From Devosia rhodophyticola (lineage in GTDB: Bacteria > Pseudomonadota > Alphaproteobacteria > Rhizobiales > Devosiaceae): a stretch of 64,000 nt of DNA. How positions within the stretch are numbered: the stretch's first letter is position 1; every line of letters begins with the position of its first letter. Location: contig NZ_CP118247.1 of the NCBI RefSeq assembly GCF_028816475.1, positions 620,001-684,000 on the forward strand. The letters are read 5' to 3'. This document shows positions 17,449 through 25,087 of this stretch, in pieces. The notes beneath the pieces were generated by a model. It was not told the DNA's origin. It worked only from the letters and a program-made list of their open reading frames with translations, and did no database searches. Both the position numbers and the translations under genes were made by a program.

Positions 17449-18699
17449 CTAAAATCGGTCCGCCCTGAAGGGCGCTATGTCTATTGGTGTGGGTTGATGT
17501 TGCAAGAGATCGGTGACGAGGCGACCGGTGGCCGCGGATTGGGTCAGACCCAAATGGCCATGGCCGAAAGCGTAAACAATATTGGGCGAGGCCTTTGAAC
17601 GGGCAATGACCGGCAAACTATCGGGCATAGACGGACGGAAGCCCATCCATTGCTTGCCGCCGGCCGTATTGAGCCCCGGCATGAACTCAGCAGCTTTATT
17701 GAGCATGGCATCGGCGCGGGCGTAATTGGGCTTGAGCTCAAGGCCACCCAACTCCACAGCCCCACCGATACGAATGCCCTGATCGAGCGGGGTCACGACA
17801 AAGCCGTGCCCGCCAAAGATCAGCTGGCGTTGAAGGTCAAAGGCACCGGCAGGAAGGGTCGTATTATAGCCGCGTTCGGTATCGAGCGGCAGGTTTTCGC
17901 CCAGGCCAGTCGTTAACGCCTTTGACCAGGCACCACAGGCGATCACAGCTTGCTCGGCATTCAAAGTGTTGCCATCGTCCATGGTTATGGTGACACCACC
18001 CTCGGTGGGGTGAACCGCAGCAACGGTCTGGGTTAACAGGCTTGCGCCCTGCCCGATCACGGCTTCACCCAGCGCACAGGCAAATTCATATGGTTCGGCA
18101 ACGGTCTGCCAACGCGGCACGATCGTTCCGGCGATAAACCGTGGCGCGAGGCCAGGTTGTAGCTGGCTGAGCTGATTGCCGCGAACGTGTTCAAAATCAA
18201 TGCCATGACGCTCGCGGACAGACCATCCCGACAGCGATGCGTTAAATTCGGCCTCGCTTTCATAAAGCTCGAGCGAGCCGTTTGAACGGACCATGTGCGC
18301 CGTTCCAGCGGCTTGGGTGAGGCTGGCCATTTCAGAGCTGGCGAGTTCCATCAATGCGACCTGAGCGGCAATGCTGGCTTCGCATTTGTCGCGCCAGCCG
18401 GCCCGCCAGAAGCGCACGAGCCAGGGCAAAATTGTGGGAAAATAGGTTGGACGGATGCTCAATGGCCCCAAGGGGTCCAACAACCAGCCGGGCACCTTGG
18501 CCAGCATACCTTTGGCCGAAAGCGGCAGCACGTCGGAAAAGGCGAAAGCGGCGGCATTGCCAAAGCTTGCGCCCTGGGCAATGCCAGCCTTGTCAATCAG
18601 CGTCACCTTGCGCCCCGCCTGTTGCAGGCGGAACGCAGTCGATAGGCCGATTATACCGGCCCCGACAATGACGACGTCAGCCCGTTCGGATTGGACCAT
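17449..18699 (-). CDS. FAD-dependent D-amino acid (D-hydroxyproline) dehydrogenase
   Basis: DadA-like flavoprotein, 416 residues. The N-terminal dinucleotide-binding motif VVIVGAGIIGLSTAF (about 9-23) and the C-terminal GHGHLGLTQSAATG FAD-binding region are present. By context it oxidises cis-4-hydroxy-D-proline to delta1-pyrroline-4-hydroxy-2-carboxylate, passing electrons to the respiratory chain. Start ATG 18699 (MVQSERADV) leaves a 13-base gap after the upstream stop; a longer frame to 18795 would overlap the deaminase gene and lacks family sequence. Confidence 0.87.
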   Translation of the reverse strand: MVQSERADVVIVGAGIIGLSTAFRLQQAGRKVTLIDKAGIAQGASFGNAAAFAFSDVLPLSAKGMLAKVPGWLLDPLGPLSIRPTYFPTILPWLVRFWRAGWRDKCEASIAAQVALMELASSEMASLTQAAGTAHMVRSNGSLELYESEAEFNASLSGWSVRERHGIDFEHVRGNQLSQLQPGLAPRFIAGTIVPRWQTVAEPYEFACALGEAVIGQGASLLTQTVAAVHPTEGGVTITMDDGNTLNAEQAVIACGAWSKALTTGLGENLPLDTERGYNTTLPAGAFDLQRQLIFGGHGFVVTPLDQGIRIGGAVELGGLELKPNYARADAMLNKAAEFMPGLNTAGGKQWMGFRPSMPDSLPVIARSKASPNIVYAFGHGHLGLTQSAATGRLVTDLLQHQPTPIDIAPFRADRF

Positions 18700-18712
18700 C
18701 TGAAATTTACCG

Positions 18713-19621
18713 TCAGGCGAGGGGCTTAAGTTGTGGCCGGTTGTCGAGCGCTGTCTGGATAATCTTTTCGATCCGGGCACGTTCTTCGCCAACAAGGGTC
18801 AATCGTGGTCCGCGGACCCATTCGGCGCCCTCGCCCGCCATCTGATTGGCCAGCTTGATGTATTGAACCAGCTTTACCGCCGTATCGAGATGCAGCATGG
18901 GCATGAACCAGCGGTATATTTCCAACGCCTCCTCGATGCGTCCGGCCTTGGCGAGCTTGTACATCTGGACGGATTCGCGCGGGAAGCTGTTGGTCATCCC
19001 CGAGACCCAGCCCTTGGCACCAAACAAGACGTTTTCCAGCATCAGATCATCGACCCCGCAGAACAGCATGAAGCGGTCCCCGAGCACATTGATCATGTCG
19101 GTCATACGGCGGCTGTCGTGACTCGATTCCTTGACGGCAACGATATTTTCCTGCCCGGTCAGTTCGATGAAGTCCTCGGGCAGCAGATCGAGTTTGTAGG
19201 CGACGTGGTTGTTATAGATCATCATCGGCAGATCAACGGCGTTTGAGAGCGCTTTGAAATGCTCGACGGCCTCACGCGCGTCCTGCTGATAAACCATTGT
19301 TGGCAGCGCCATGACGCCAACAGCACCGGCCTTTTGCAGGCGCTTGGCCGTGTCGATGGCCAGGTCAGTCGTATATTCTGCTACGCCAGCGATTACGGGC
19401 GCGCGGCCGTTGGCGGCTTCAACTGCCGTGCGGACGACAGTTTCCTTTTCGTCCGGGGACAGCGAAGAATTTTCGCCAAGCGTGCCGAGCATGATAAAGC
19501 CTTCGCAACCTGCATCAAGGCAGGATTCAACATGGCGGGCGGTCGCTTGCATGTCCAAAGCGCCACCCTGCTTCATTTCGGTCATCAGGGCGGGGATAAC
19601 ACCTTGCCAATTCACGGTCAT
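18713..19621 (-). CDS. Delta1-pyrroline-4-hydroxy-2-carboxylate deaminase (DapA family)
   Basis: Class I aldolase-fold enzyme of the DHDPS/NAL family, 302 residues. The Schiff-base lysine is Lys164 (IVAVKESS), the family tyrosine is in MIYNN (about 135), and the carboxylate-binding loop is GTLGEN (46-51). In hydroxyproline clusters this subfamily (LhpC) converts delta1-pyrroline-4-hydroxy-2-carboxylate to 2-oxoglutarate semialdehyde with release of ammonia. The final enzyme of that route, 2-oxoglutarate semialdehyde dehydrogenase, is not in this window. It lies between the transporter genes and the D-hydroxyproline dehydrogenase. Confidence 0.87.
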   Translation of the reverse strand: MTVNWQGVIPALMTEMKQGGALDMQATARHVESCLDAGCEGFIMLGTLGENSSLSPDEKETVVRTAVEAANGRAPVIAGVAEYTTDLAIDTAKRLQKAGAVGVMALPTMVYQQDAREAVEHFKALSNAVDLPMMIYNNHVAYKLDLLPEDFIELTGQENIVAVKESSHDSRRMTDMINVLGDRFMLFCGVDDLMLENVLFGAKGWVSGMTNSFPRESVQMYKLAKAGRIEEALEIYRWFMPMLHLDTAVKLVQYIKLANQMAGEGAEWVRGPRLTLVGEERARIEKIIQTALDNRPQLKPLA

Positions 19622-19653
19622 TTCAGTCTCACAGGTTCAGGATTGAAGGGAAG

Positions 19654-20379
19654 TTATTCGCCCAGATAGGCCTGGACGATGGAATTATCGGCGCGCAGCG
19701 TTGCCGCGTCGCCCTGCATGCGTATGTGGCCGCCTTCGAGGACATAGCCGTAGTCGGCCAGCTTGAGCGCCAGCCGTGCATTTTGTTCAACCAGCAGGAT
19801 TGTCGTGCCCGCTTCGCTGAGGCGCTTGACGATCTGCATGGTTTCAATGACCAGCTTTGGCGCCAGGCCCATCGAAGGTTCATCGAGCAGCAGCAAGCGC
19901 GGCCCGTGCATGAGGGCGCGGCCGATGGCCAGCATTTGCTGCTCCCCGCCCGAGAGCAGCGAACCGTCGCCGTGCTGCCGCTTGGCCAACACAGGGAACA
20001 GGCCAAAAACTTCATCCATGCGTTTGCGCCTAGTGGCGGGATCCTTGACGGTAAAGGCGCCTAGCTCAAGGTTTTCGCGCACGCTCAGGCCGCGCAACAC
20101 ATGTCGACCTTCTGGCACATGCACGAGCCCGCGCCTGGCGATTTCGTGTGCTGGGGTCTGGGTAATGTCCTCACCCTCAAACAACACCTTGCCGCCAGTG
20201 GCGCGGACCAAGCCCGAGATCGTCTTGAGCGTTGTAGTTTTACCCGCGCCGTTAGCCCCGAGCAGGGTGGCCATGGCGCCCTGTTCGACCTTGAGGTCAA
20301 TACCGTTGAGCGCAATGATGCGTCCGTAGCCAGCGGTCACGTTTTCCAGCTGCAGGATGGTTTCGGCCTCTGTGCTCAT
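19654..20379 (-). CDS. livF: Branched-chain-type ABC transporter ATP-binding protein LivF
   Basis: Cytoplasmic ATPase of a HAAT-family (LIV) importer, 241 residues. Walker A GANGAGKTT, signature LLSGGEQQM and Walker B LLLLDEPSMGLAP are present, with the LivF-type ending YLGE. It overlaps livG by 4 bases (20376-20379). It belongs to a five-gene transporter set that leads into the hydroxyproline catabolic genes, so hydroxyproline (or a hydroxyproline derivative) is the likely cargo rather than leucine; this is inferred from context. Confidence 0.92.
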   Translation of the reverse strand: MSTEAETILQLENVTAGYGRIIALNGIDLKVEQGAMATLLGANGAGKTTTLKTISGLVRATGGKVLFEGEDITQTPAHEIARRGLVHVPEGRHVLRGLSVRENLELGAFTVKDPATRRKRMDEVFGLFPVLAKRQHGDGSLLSGGEQQMLAIGRALMHGPRLLLLDEPSMGLAPKLVIETMQIVKRLSEAGTTILLVEQNARLALKLADYGYVLEGGHIRMQGDAATLRADNSIVQAYLGE

Positions 20380-21161
20380 AGCAGGTCCTCCCCGTCTTCC
20401 TGGCCGAGATAGGCTTCGATCACCTTGGGATTGGCCTGAATTTCCTTGGGCGCGCCCTCGGCAATCATTACGCCATGGTCGAGCACGCTGATGCGTTCAG
20501 ATATTTTCATGACCATGCCGGTGTCGTGCTCGATCAGCAGTACCGAAATGTCGAGTTCATCGCGGATGCGGCCTATGAGGTCGAGCAGATCCTGCTTTTC
20601 GCCGCTATTGAGACCTGCCGCGGGTTCGTCCAGCAACAACAGTCTGGGCCGGGTGGCAAGGGCGCGAGCGATTTCGACGCGCCGTTGATGACCATAGGCC
20701 AGATTGGTCGCATCGCGATCCATTTCATCACTGATGCCGACAAAGCGCAGGCATTCGATTGCGTGAGCGCGGATTTCAGCCTCTTCGCGACGCTGGCTTG
20801 GCAGGCCCAGAATGGCTGAAATTGCACCAGCCTTTGACCGGCAATGGCTACCGGACATGACATTTTCCAGCACAGTCATTTGATGGAAAAGGCGCACGTT
20901 CTGAAAAGTTCGGGCAATTCCGGCCTGAGTGACCCGATGCGGCTTGAGCTTCATCAATTCATGGCCGTCAATCTTGATTGAGCCCGACTGAGGTTTGTAG
21001 AAGCCGGTAATGCAGTTGAACAACGACGTCTTACCAGCGCCATTTGGCCCGATCAGGCTGGCAATGACGCCTTCGCCGACGACAAAGTCCACGTTGTCGA
21101 GCACAGTATTGCCGGCAAAACTCAGCGACACACCGGAGAGTTTGAGAAGAGGATTGCTCAT
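20376..21161 (-). CDS. livG: Branched-chain-type ABC transporter ATP-binding protein LivG
   Basis: Second ATPase of the LIV-type importer, 261 residues. Walker A GPNGAGKTS, the insertion typical of LivG between Walker A and signature (FHQMTVLENVMSG), the signature-position sequence NLAYGHQRRVEIARAL and Walker B LLLLDEPAAGLNSG are present. It starts 1 base after the permease stop and overlaps livF, implying tight coupling. Confidence 0.92.
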   Translation of the reverse strand: MSNPLLKLSGVSLSFAGNTVLDNVDFVVGEGVIASLIGPNGAGKTSLFNCITGFYKPQSGSIKIDGHELMKLKPHRVTQAGIARTFQNVRLFHQMTVLENVMSGSHCRSKAGAISAILGLPSQRREEAEIRAHAIECLRFVGISDEMDRDATNLAYGHQRRVEIARALATRPRLLLLDEPAAGLNSGEKQDLLDLIGRIRDELDISVLLIEHDTGMVMKISERISVLDHGVMIAEGAPKEIQANPKVIEAYLGQEDGEDLL

Positions 21162-21162
21162 C

Positions 21163-22124
21163 TTATTTCCCCCTCACCGGCCAGATGCCACTGGGGCGGA
21201 AAAGCATGACCAGCAACAGGCCGACCGCGAACAACAGGAGGCGATATTCACCCAGATCGCGCAGCAGCTCAGGCGCCAGCACGACGATAAAGGCCCCCAG
21301 AATAACGCCGGGTATTTTGCCCATGCCGCCCAGAATAACCGCCATCAGAATGAGCACGGATTGCTGGAAGGAGAAGCTCTCAGGCGAAATTGCGCTGAGG
21401 TTGACCGCAAAGAACGCGCCGCCAATGGAGCCGAAAATCGCGCCAATCACATATGCCGCCAACTTAACGCGGACTGTATCAATGCCCATGGCTTCTGCTG
21501 CATCCTCGTCGTGGCGGACATAAAGCCAGGCACGACCAAGTCGAGAATGCTGTAGGCGGACACAAACGATGACCGCAATGATCGCGAGCACCACGAACAC
21601 ATAGTAGAATTCGAGGGGGGTGTTGATGTGCCAGCCAAAAAGCCAGGGCTGCTGGATGCCCGAAATGCCGCTGGCACCGCCGGTAATATCGAGGTTGCGG
21701 GCTGTGAACCGAACGATTTCACCGAAGCCAAGCGTCACGATTGCCAGATAGTCTGAGCGCAGCCGCAGGGTTGGCGTACCAATGACAATGCCGGCGATGA
21801 CGGCAGCGCCCACGGCGACAGGAAGCGTTAGCCAGAAATTGAGGCCAAACGTGTGGCTGAGAATGCCGACGGTATAGGCACCGACGGCAAAAAAGCTGCA
21901 TATCCAAGATCGAGCAGGCCTGCATAGCCAACCACGACATTGAGCCCAAGCGCCAGCACGACGTAAAGTAGCGCATTGGTCAGGATCACGGTTGCATAGG
22001 GGCCAAGGGTCGCGGGTGCGATGATGAGCAGCCCAATGATGACGGCAAAGGCGATATAGCGGTTACGCGGTTCGTCGAACAGCGCCACGATATCGCCAAG
22101 TGAATTGGAGCGGGACTGTGCCAT
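21163..22124 (-). pseudogene. livM: Branched-chain-type ABC permease LivM, one-base frameshift
   Basis: Inner-membrane permease. The frame from ATG 22124 encodes a good LivM N-terminus up to LLDLGYAAF, then goes out of frame. The rest (FAVGAYTVGIL onward, then VAVGAAVIAGIVIGTPTLRLRSDYLAIVTLGFGEI) is in the next frame and runs to the normal end at 21163. The break is at 21889-21894, a run of six A on the plus strand (six T in the gene); one more base restores a 320-residue LivM of normal length. All flanking genes are intact, so a sequencing error is more likely than a true pseudogene, but a real or slippage-prone frameshift cannot be excluded. Confidence 0.85.
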
Positions 22125-22126
22125 GA

Positions 22127-23041
22127 TTACATCCGCTCCTGTTCAGACTTGCCCAAAAGGCCGGTTGGCTTGAGGACCAGAACGAGGATCAGCACGGAGA
22201 AGGAAAAGACATCCTTCCACTCGCTGCCGATGCCGGGAATTTGGGTACCGAAAGCTTCCAATAACCCAAGGATCAGACCGCCGAGCATGGCGCCGGGGAT
22301 GGACCCGATGCCGCCGATGACGGCTGCGGTAAATGCCTTGATGCCGATCAGGAAGCCCATGAAATACCAGATTGAGCCATAGTAGGCGCCAGCCATGGTG
22401 CCAGCGGCGGCAGCAAGCGCGGAGCCGATGAAAAAGGTTACCGCGATAACGGCGGTCACATTGATCCCCATCAGGCGGCACATATCCTTGTCGATGGAGA
22501 TTGCACGCATGGCGCGACCATATTGGGTGCGCGAAACGAATAATTCGAGTCCGATCATCAGGGCAGCGGCAGTGCCGACAAGGATCATCTGATTATAGCT
22601 TATGAACAAGAAGCCCAGGTTTACGCCACCAAAGCCGAGGTCGGCGCCGAAGGGCTGATATTGCCCGTTAGTCAGGGTCAGAACGCCGTTTTGCAGCACC
22701 AAAGAGACCGCAAGGGCTGTAATGAGAATGGAGAGGCGCGGTGCGTTGAGCATGGGCTGGTAGGCAATGCGCTGAATGAACACACCCAGAAAGCCAACCG
22801 CTATCATGGCCACGACCATTGAGATGGCAACCCCGGTCCATCCGGGTCCCACATACGGCGCCAAAACAGAAAGAATGAGAAAGCCGAGAAAGCCGCCGAC
22901 CATGTAAATGTCGCCGTGGGCGAAATTGAGCAATTTGACCACACCGAAAATCATGGTGTAGCCAAGCGCAACGAGCGCATAAAATGATCCCAGTACCAGC
23001 CCGTTCACCAGTTGCTGGAAGAAAATATCAAACACCGACAT
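22127..23041 (-). CDS. livH: Branched-chain-type ABC transporter permease LivH
   Basis: Inner-membrane permease of the LIV-type importer, 304 residues, about eight hydrophobic segments. The LVLGSFYALVALGYTMIFGVVKLLNFAHG opening (first residues MSVFDIFFQQLVNG) and the GGIGSIPGAMLGGLILG segment are the family signatures. Start ATG 23041 was chosen; ten extra residues upstream are not conserved. It is preceded by a large hairpin that separates it from the binding-protein gene. Confidence 0.92.
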   Translation of the reverse strand: MSVFDIFFQQLVNGLVLGSFYALVALGYTMIFGVVKLLNFAHGDIYMVGGFLGFLILSVLAPYVGPGWTGVAISMVVAMIAVGFLGVFIQRIAYQPMLNAPRLSILITALAVSLVLQNGVLTLTNGQYQPFGADLGFGGVNLGFLFISYNQMILVGTAAALMIGLELFVSRTQYGRAMRAISIDKDMCRLMGINVTAVIAVTFFIGSALAAAAGTMAGAYYGSIWYFMGFLIGIKAFTAAVIGGIGSIPGAMLGGLILGLLEAFGTQIPGIGSEWKDVFSFSVLILVLVLKPTGLLGKSEQERM

Positions 23042-23075
23042 TCGCAAGCTCCCCCTTGACGCCGATTGCAATTAA

Positions 23076-23102
23076 CCCCGCCGCCCACAGGGGGCGGCGG
23101 GG
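23076..23102 (-). terminator. Strong GC hairpin between binding protein and livH
   Basis: Perfect 11-base arms CCCCGCCGCCC (23076-23086) and GGGCGGCGGGG (23092-23102) with a 5-base loop. Only a weak T-rich tail follows on the minus strand. It sits 19 bases after the binding-protein stop and is best read as a partial terminator or mRNA-stabilising structure that gives more binding protein than permease. Confidence 0.75.
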
Positions 23103-23120
23103 CCTAAAATCGCGTCGCTA

Positions 23121-24218
23121 TTATTCAGCCAGGGTCCACTTGCCGCCAGCACCCTGCAGCACAACAAAGTTTGAACGTGCAAGGGTATTTTCGGGGGTGA
23201 AGGTGATTTCACCTGCAAGGCCCTGATAATCGGCGGCCTTGAGTGCATCGACGATTGCAGCAGAATCGGTGCTGCCAGCAGTTTCGATGGCCGAAGCCAA
23301 GAGCTTCATGCCGTCATAAGCCAACGGCGCATAGGGGCCCGGGGCGGAGCCATAGGCAGCAGAATAATCCTCGATGAAGGATTTTGCTGCAGGCAGGAAT
23401 TCAGCGGTAGGATTGGAAAAGCCAACCACACCCTCAGCTGCTGAGCCAGCAATGTTGAACAGTTCTGGCGAGTTCGAGCCGTCACCAACAGCGATTTTGC
23501 CCTGGTAACCGGCCTGACGGAGCTGACGGATCAAAAGGCCGCCATCAGCGTAGTACGCAGTCCAGAAGACAGCATCGGGATTGGCCGAACGGATGGCTGT
23601 TACAATGGCCGAGTAGTCTTGCTCGCCCTTGTTGGCAACTTCAAACGCTGGAACTGTGTTGCCAGCGGCTTCCCATGCCTTTTTGGTCAGATCGGCCAGG
23701 TCCTGCGAGTAAGCGTCGCCCTGATTGACGATGGCGAGGGATTTAATGCCATTGGCGCTAAAATATTCAACGGCCTTGGCCACTTGATCATTACCGGTGG
23801 AATTGATCATGAAGGCGTCGCCAGGATTGGCGGGGATCAGCTTGGTTGAATTGGCTGCCGCGATTACGAAAGGCAGACCGGCATCGCCGAAAATCTTCAA
23901 GGTCGGCACGGTTGCACCGGAGCAATATCCGCCAACAACGCCCACAACATCGGATGAAGCCAGTTTACTGGCAGCGTTGACCGCCTGCTGGGGATCACAA
24001 CCGTCGTCGCCGACTACCGAGCTAAGCTGCTCGCCCAAAACACCGCCAGCGGCGTTGATTTCGGAAATAGCGAGGTCCACGGCATTGGCCATGTCCTGAC
24101 CATAGGTGGCTTCCGAGCCGGTCGTTGGCACGAGAATGCCGATTTTCATTTCGGCGTAAGCTGGTGCGGCGAGCGCCACAGCAATCGCTGTGGTTGCAAG
24201 AAATGCAGTAATTTTCAT
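23121..24218 (-). CDS. LIV-type periplasmic amino-acid-binding protein
   Basis: Type I periplasmic binding protein (Peripla_BP_6, LivJ-like), 365 residues. Signal peptide MKITAFLATTAIAVALAAPAYA is evident, followed by the family opening EMKIGILVPTTGSEATYGQDM. A cysteine pair (GDDGCDPQQ at about 83 and GGYCSGATVP at about 109) matches the conserved disulfide of this family. Start ATG 24218 was preferred to 24257 because it gives a clean signal peptide. As the first gene before the transporter and hydroxyproline enzymes, it probably binds hydroxyproline; the family also binds other amino acids. Confidence 0.9.
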   Translation of the reverse strand: MKITAFLATTAIAVALAAPAYAEMKIGILVPTTGSEATYGQDMANAVDLAISEINAAGGVLGEQLSSVVGDDGCDPQQAVNAASKLASSDVVGVVGGYCSGATVPTLKIFGDAGLPFVIAAANSTKLIPANPGDAFMINSTGNDQVAKAVEYFSANGIKSLAIVNQGDAYSQDLADLTKKAWEAAGNTVPAFEVANKGEQDYSAIVTAIRSANPDAVFWTAYYADGGLLIRQLRQAGYQGKIAVGDGSNSPELFNIAGSAAEGVVGFSNPTAEFLPAAKSFIEDYSAAYGSAPGPYAPLAYDGMKLLASAIETAGSTDSAAIVDALKAADYQGLAGEITFTPENTLARSNFVVLQGAGGKWTLAE

Positions 24219-24296
24219 GGTTAGGTTCTCTCCCATACCTGTTGTTGCCGTCGGCACTCCCTGACGCCTCCGGATCTGGCGTCAAGATTTGCACGA

Positions 24297-24313
24297 TTGT
24301 ATCCAATATACAA
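24297..24313. promoter_or_regulatory. Candidate GntR operator in the divergent promoter region
   Basis: Perfect inverted repeat TTGTATCCAATATACAA: 6-base arms TTGTAT / ATACAA with a 5-base spacer. It lies between the binding-protein start (24218, minus) and the GntR gene (24401, plus). FCD-type GntR regulators often bind TTGTAT/ATACAA-like palindromes, so this is a strong candidate for autoregulation and control of the hydroxyproline operon. Confidence 0.7.
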
Positions 24314-24400
24314 CCTGCTATATTGAACTTGTCACCAAAGATTGCGGATGGCCCGAAACGCTCACATAGGCCAGTGTTTTTGACCGAGGGAGGGAATGGC

Positions 24401-25075
24401 TTGATCGACAAACTCAGTTTGCGGGCTTCTAATCTGGGTGCCAGTGCGTCGTCATCCGATGTCATCCACGACGCCCTGCGGGCGGCAATCATCCGTGGCG
24501 AAATAGAAGAAGGGCAGACCCTGCGGCAGGATGCCATCGCCAAGATGTTCAACGTCAGCCGAATCCCGGTACGCGAAGCGCTCAAGCGACTTGAGGCGAG
24601 CGGACTCGTGACTTCAGTTCGCTATAAAGGTGTGGTGGTCAGCCCGATTTCGGTAGCAGAAATCGAGGAAATATTTGAATTTCGCGCCACCATCGAACCG
24701 CAACTGATCGCCCATTCAGTGCCCAGGATGACAACGGAATCGCTTGATCATGCACAGGCGCTTTGCAATTCTTTTGCTCAGGAGAAGGAGGCTGGCCTTT
24801 GGGGGGATCTCAACCGGCAGTTTCATTCTTCGCTCTACCTCAACGCTCAAAGGCCATATTATTTTGCGGCTGCAGCGGCGGCCAACGACCGGGTCGAACG
24901 CTATATTCGCGCCCAACTCAGCCTCACGCATGGCCGGGATCGGGCGATTGAAGAACATCAGATGATTGTTGACGCCTGTTGCAAAGGCGATGCGCAACGG
25001 GCCGCAGCGTTAACCCGCGACCACATCATGCAAGCTTCGACCTCGTTGACAAAATTCCTTGATCGTGGCGACTGA
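24401..25075 (+). CDS. GntR-family (FCD domain) transcriptional regulator of the hydroxyproline locus
   Basis: DNA-binding repressor/activator, 224 residues. The N-terminal winged helix-turn-helix (DVIHDALRAAIIRGEIEEGQTL ... RQDAIAKMFNVSRIPVREALKRLE, given here in parts) spans about 15-80; the all-helical FCD ligand-binding domain follows, with metal-site candidates in DLNRQFHSSL and EEHQMIVDA. TTG 24401 was chosen as start because GGGAGGG lies 7 bases upstream; a longer frame to 24242 lacks a ribosome-binding site and runs across the operator. It is divergent from the transporter-hydroxyproline operon. Confidence 0.88.
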   Translation: MIDKLSLRASNLGASASSSDVIHDALRAAIIRGEIEEGQTLRQDAIAKMFNVSRIPVREALKRLEASGLVTSVRYKGVVVSPISVAEIEEIFEFRATIEPQLIAHSVPRMTTESLDHAQALCNSFAQEKEAGLWGDLNRQFHSSLYLNAQRPYYFAAAAAANDRVERYIRAQLSLTHGRDRAIEEHQMIVDACCKGDAQRAAALTRDHIMQASTSLTKFLDRGD

Positions 25076-25087
25076 AGCTATGGCCCG

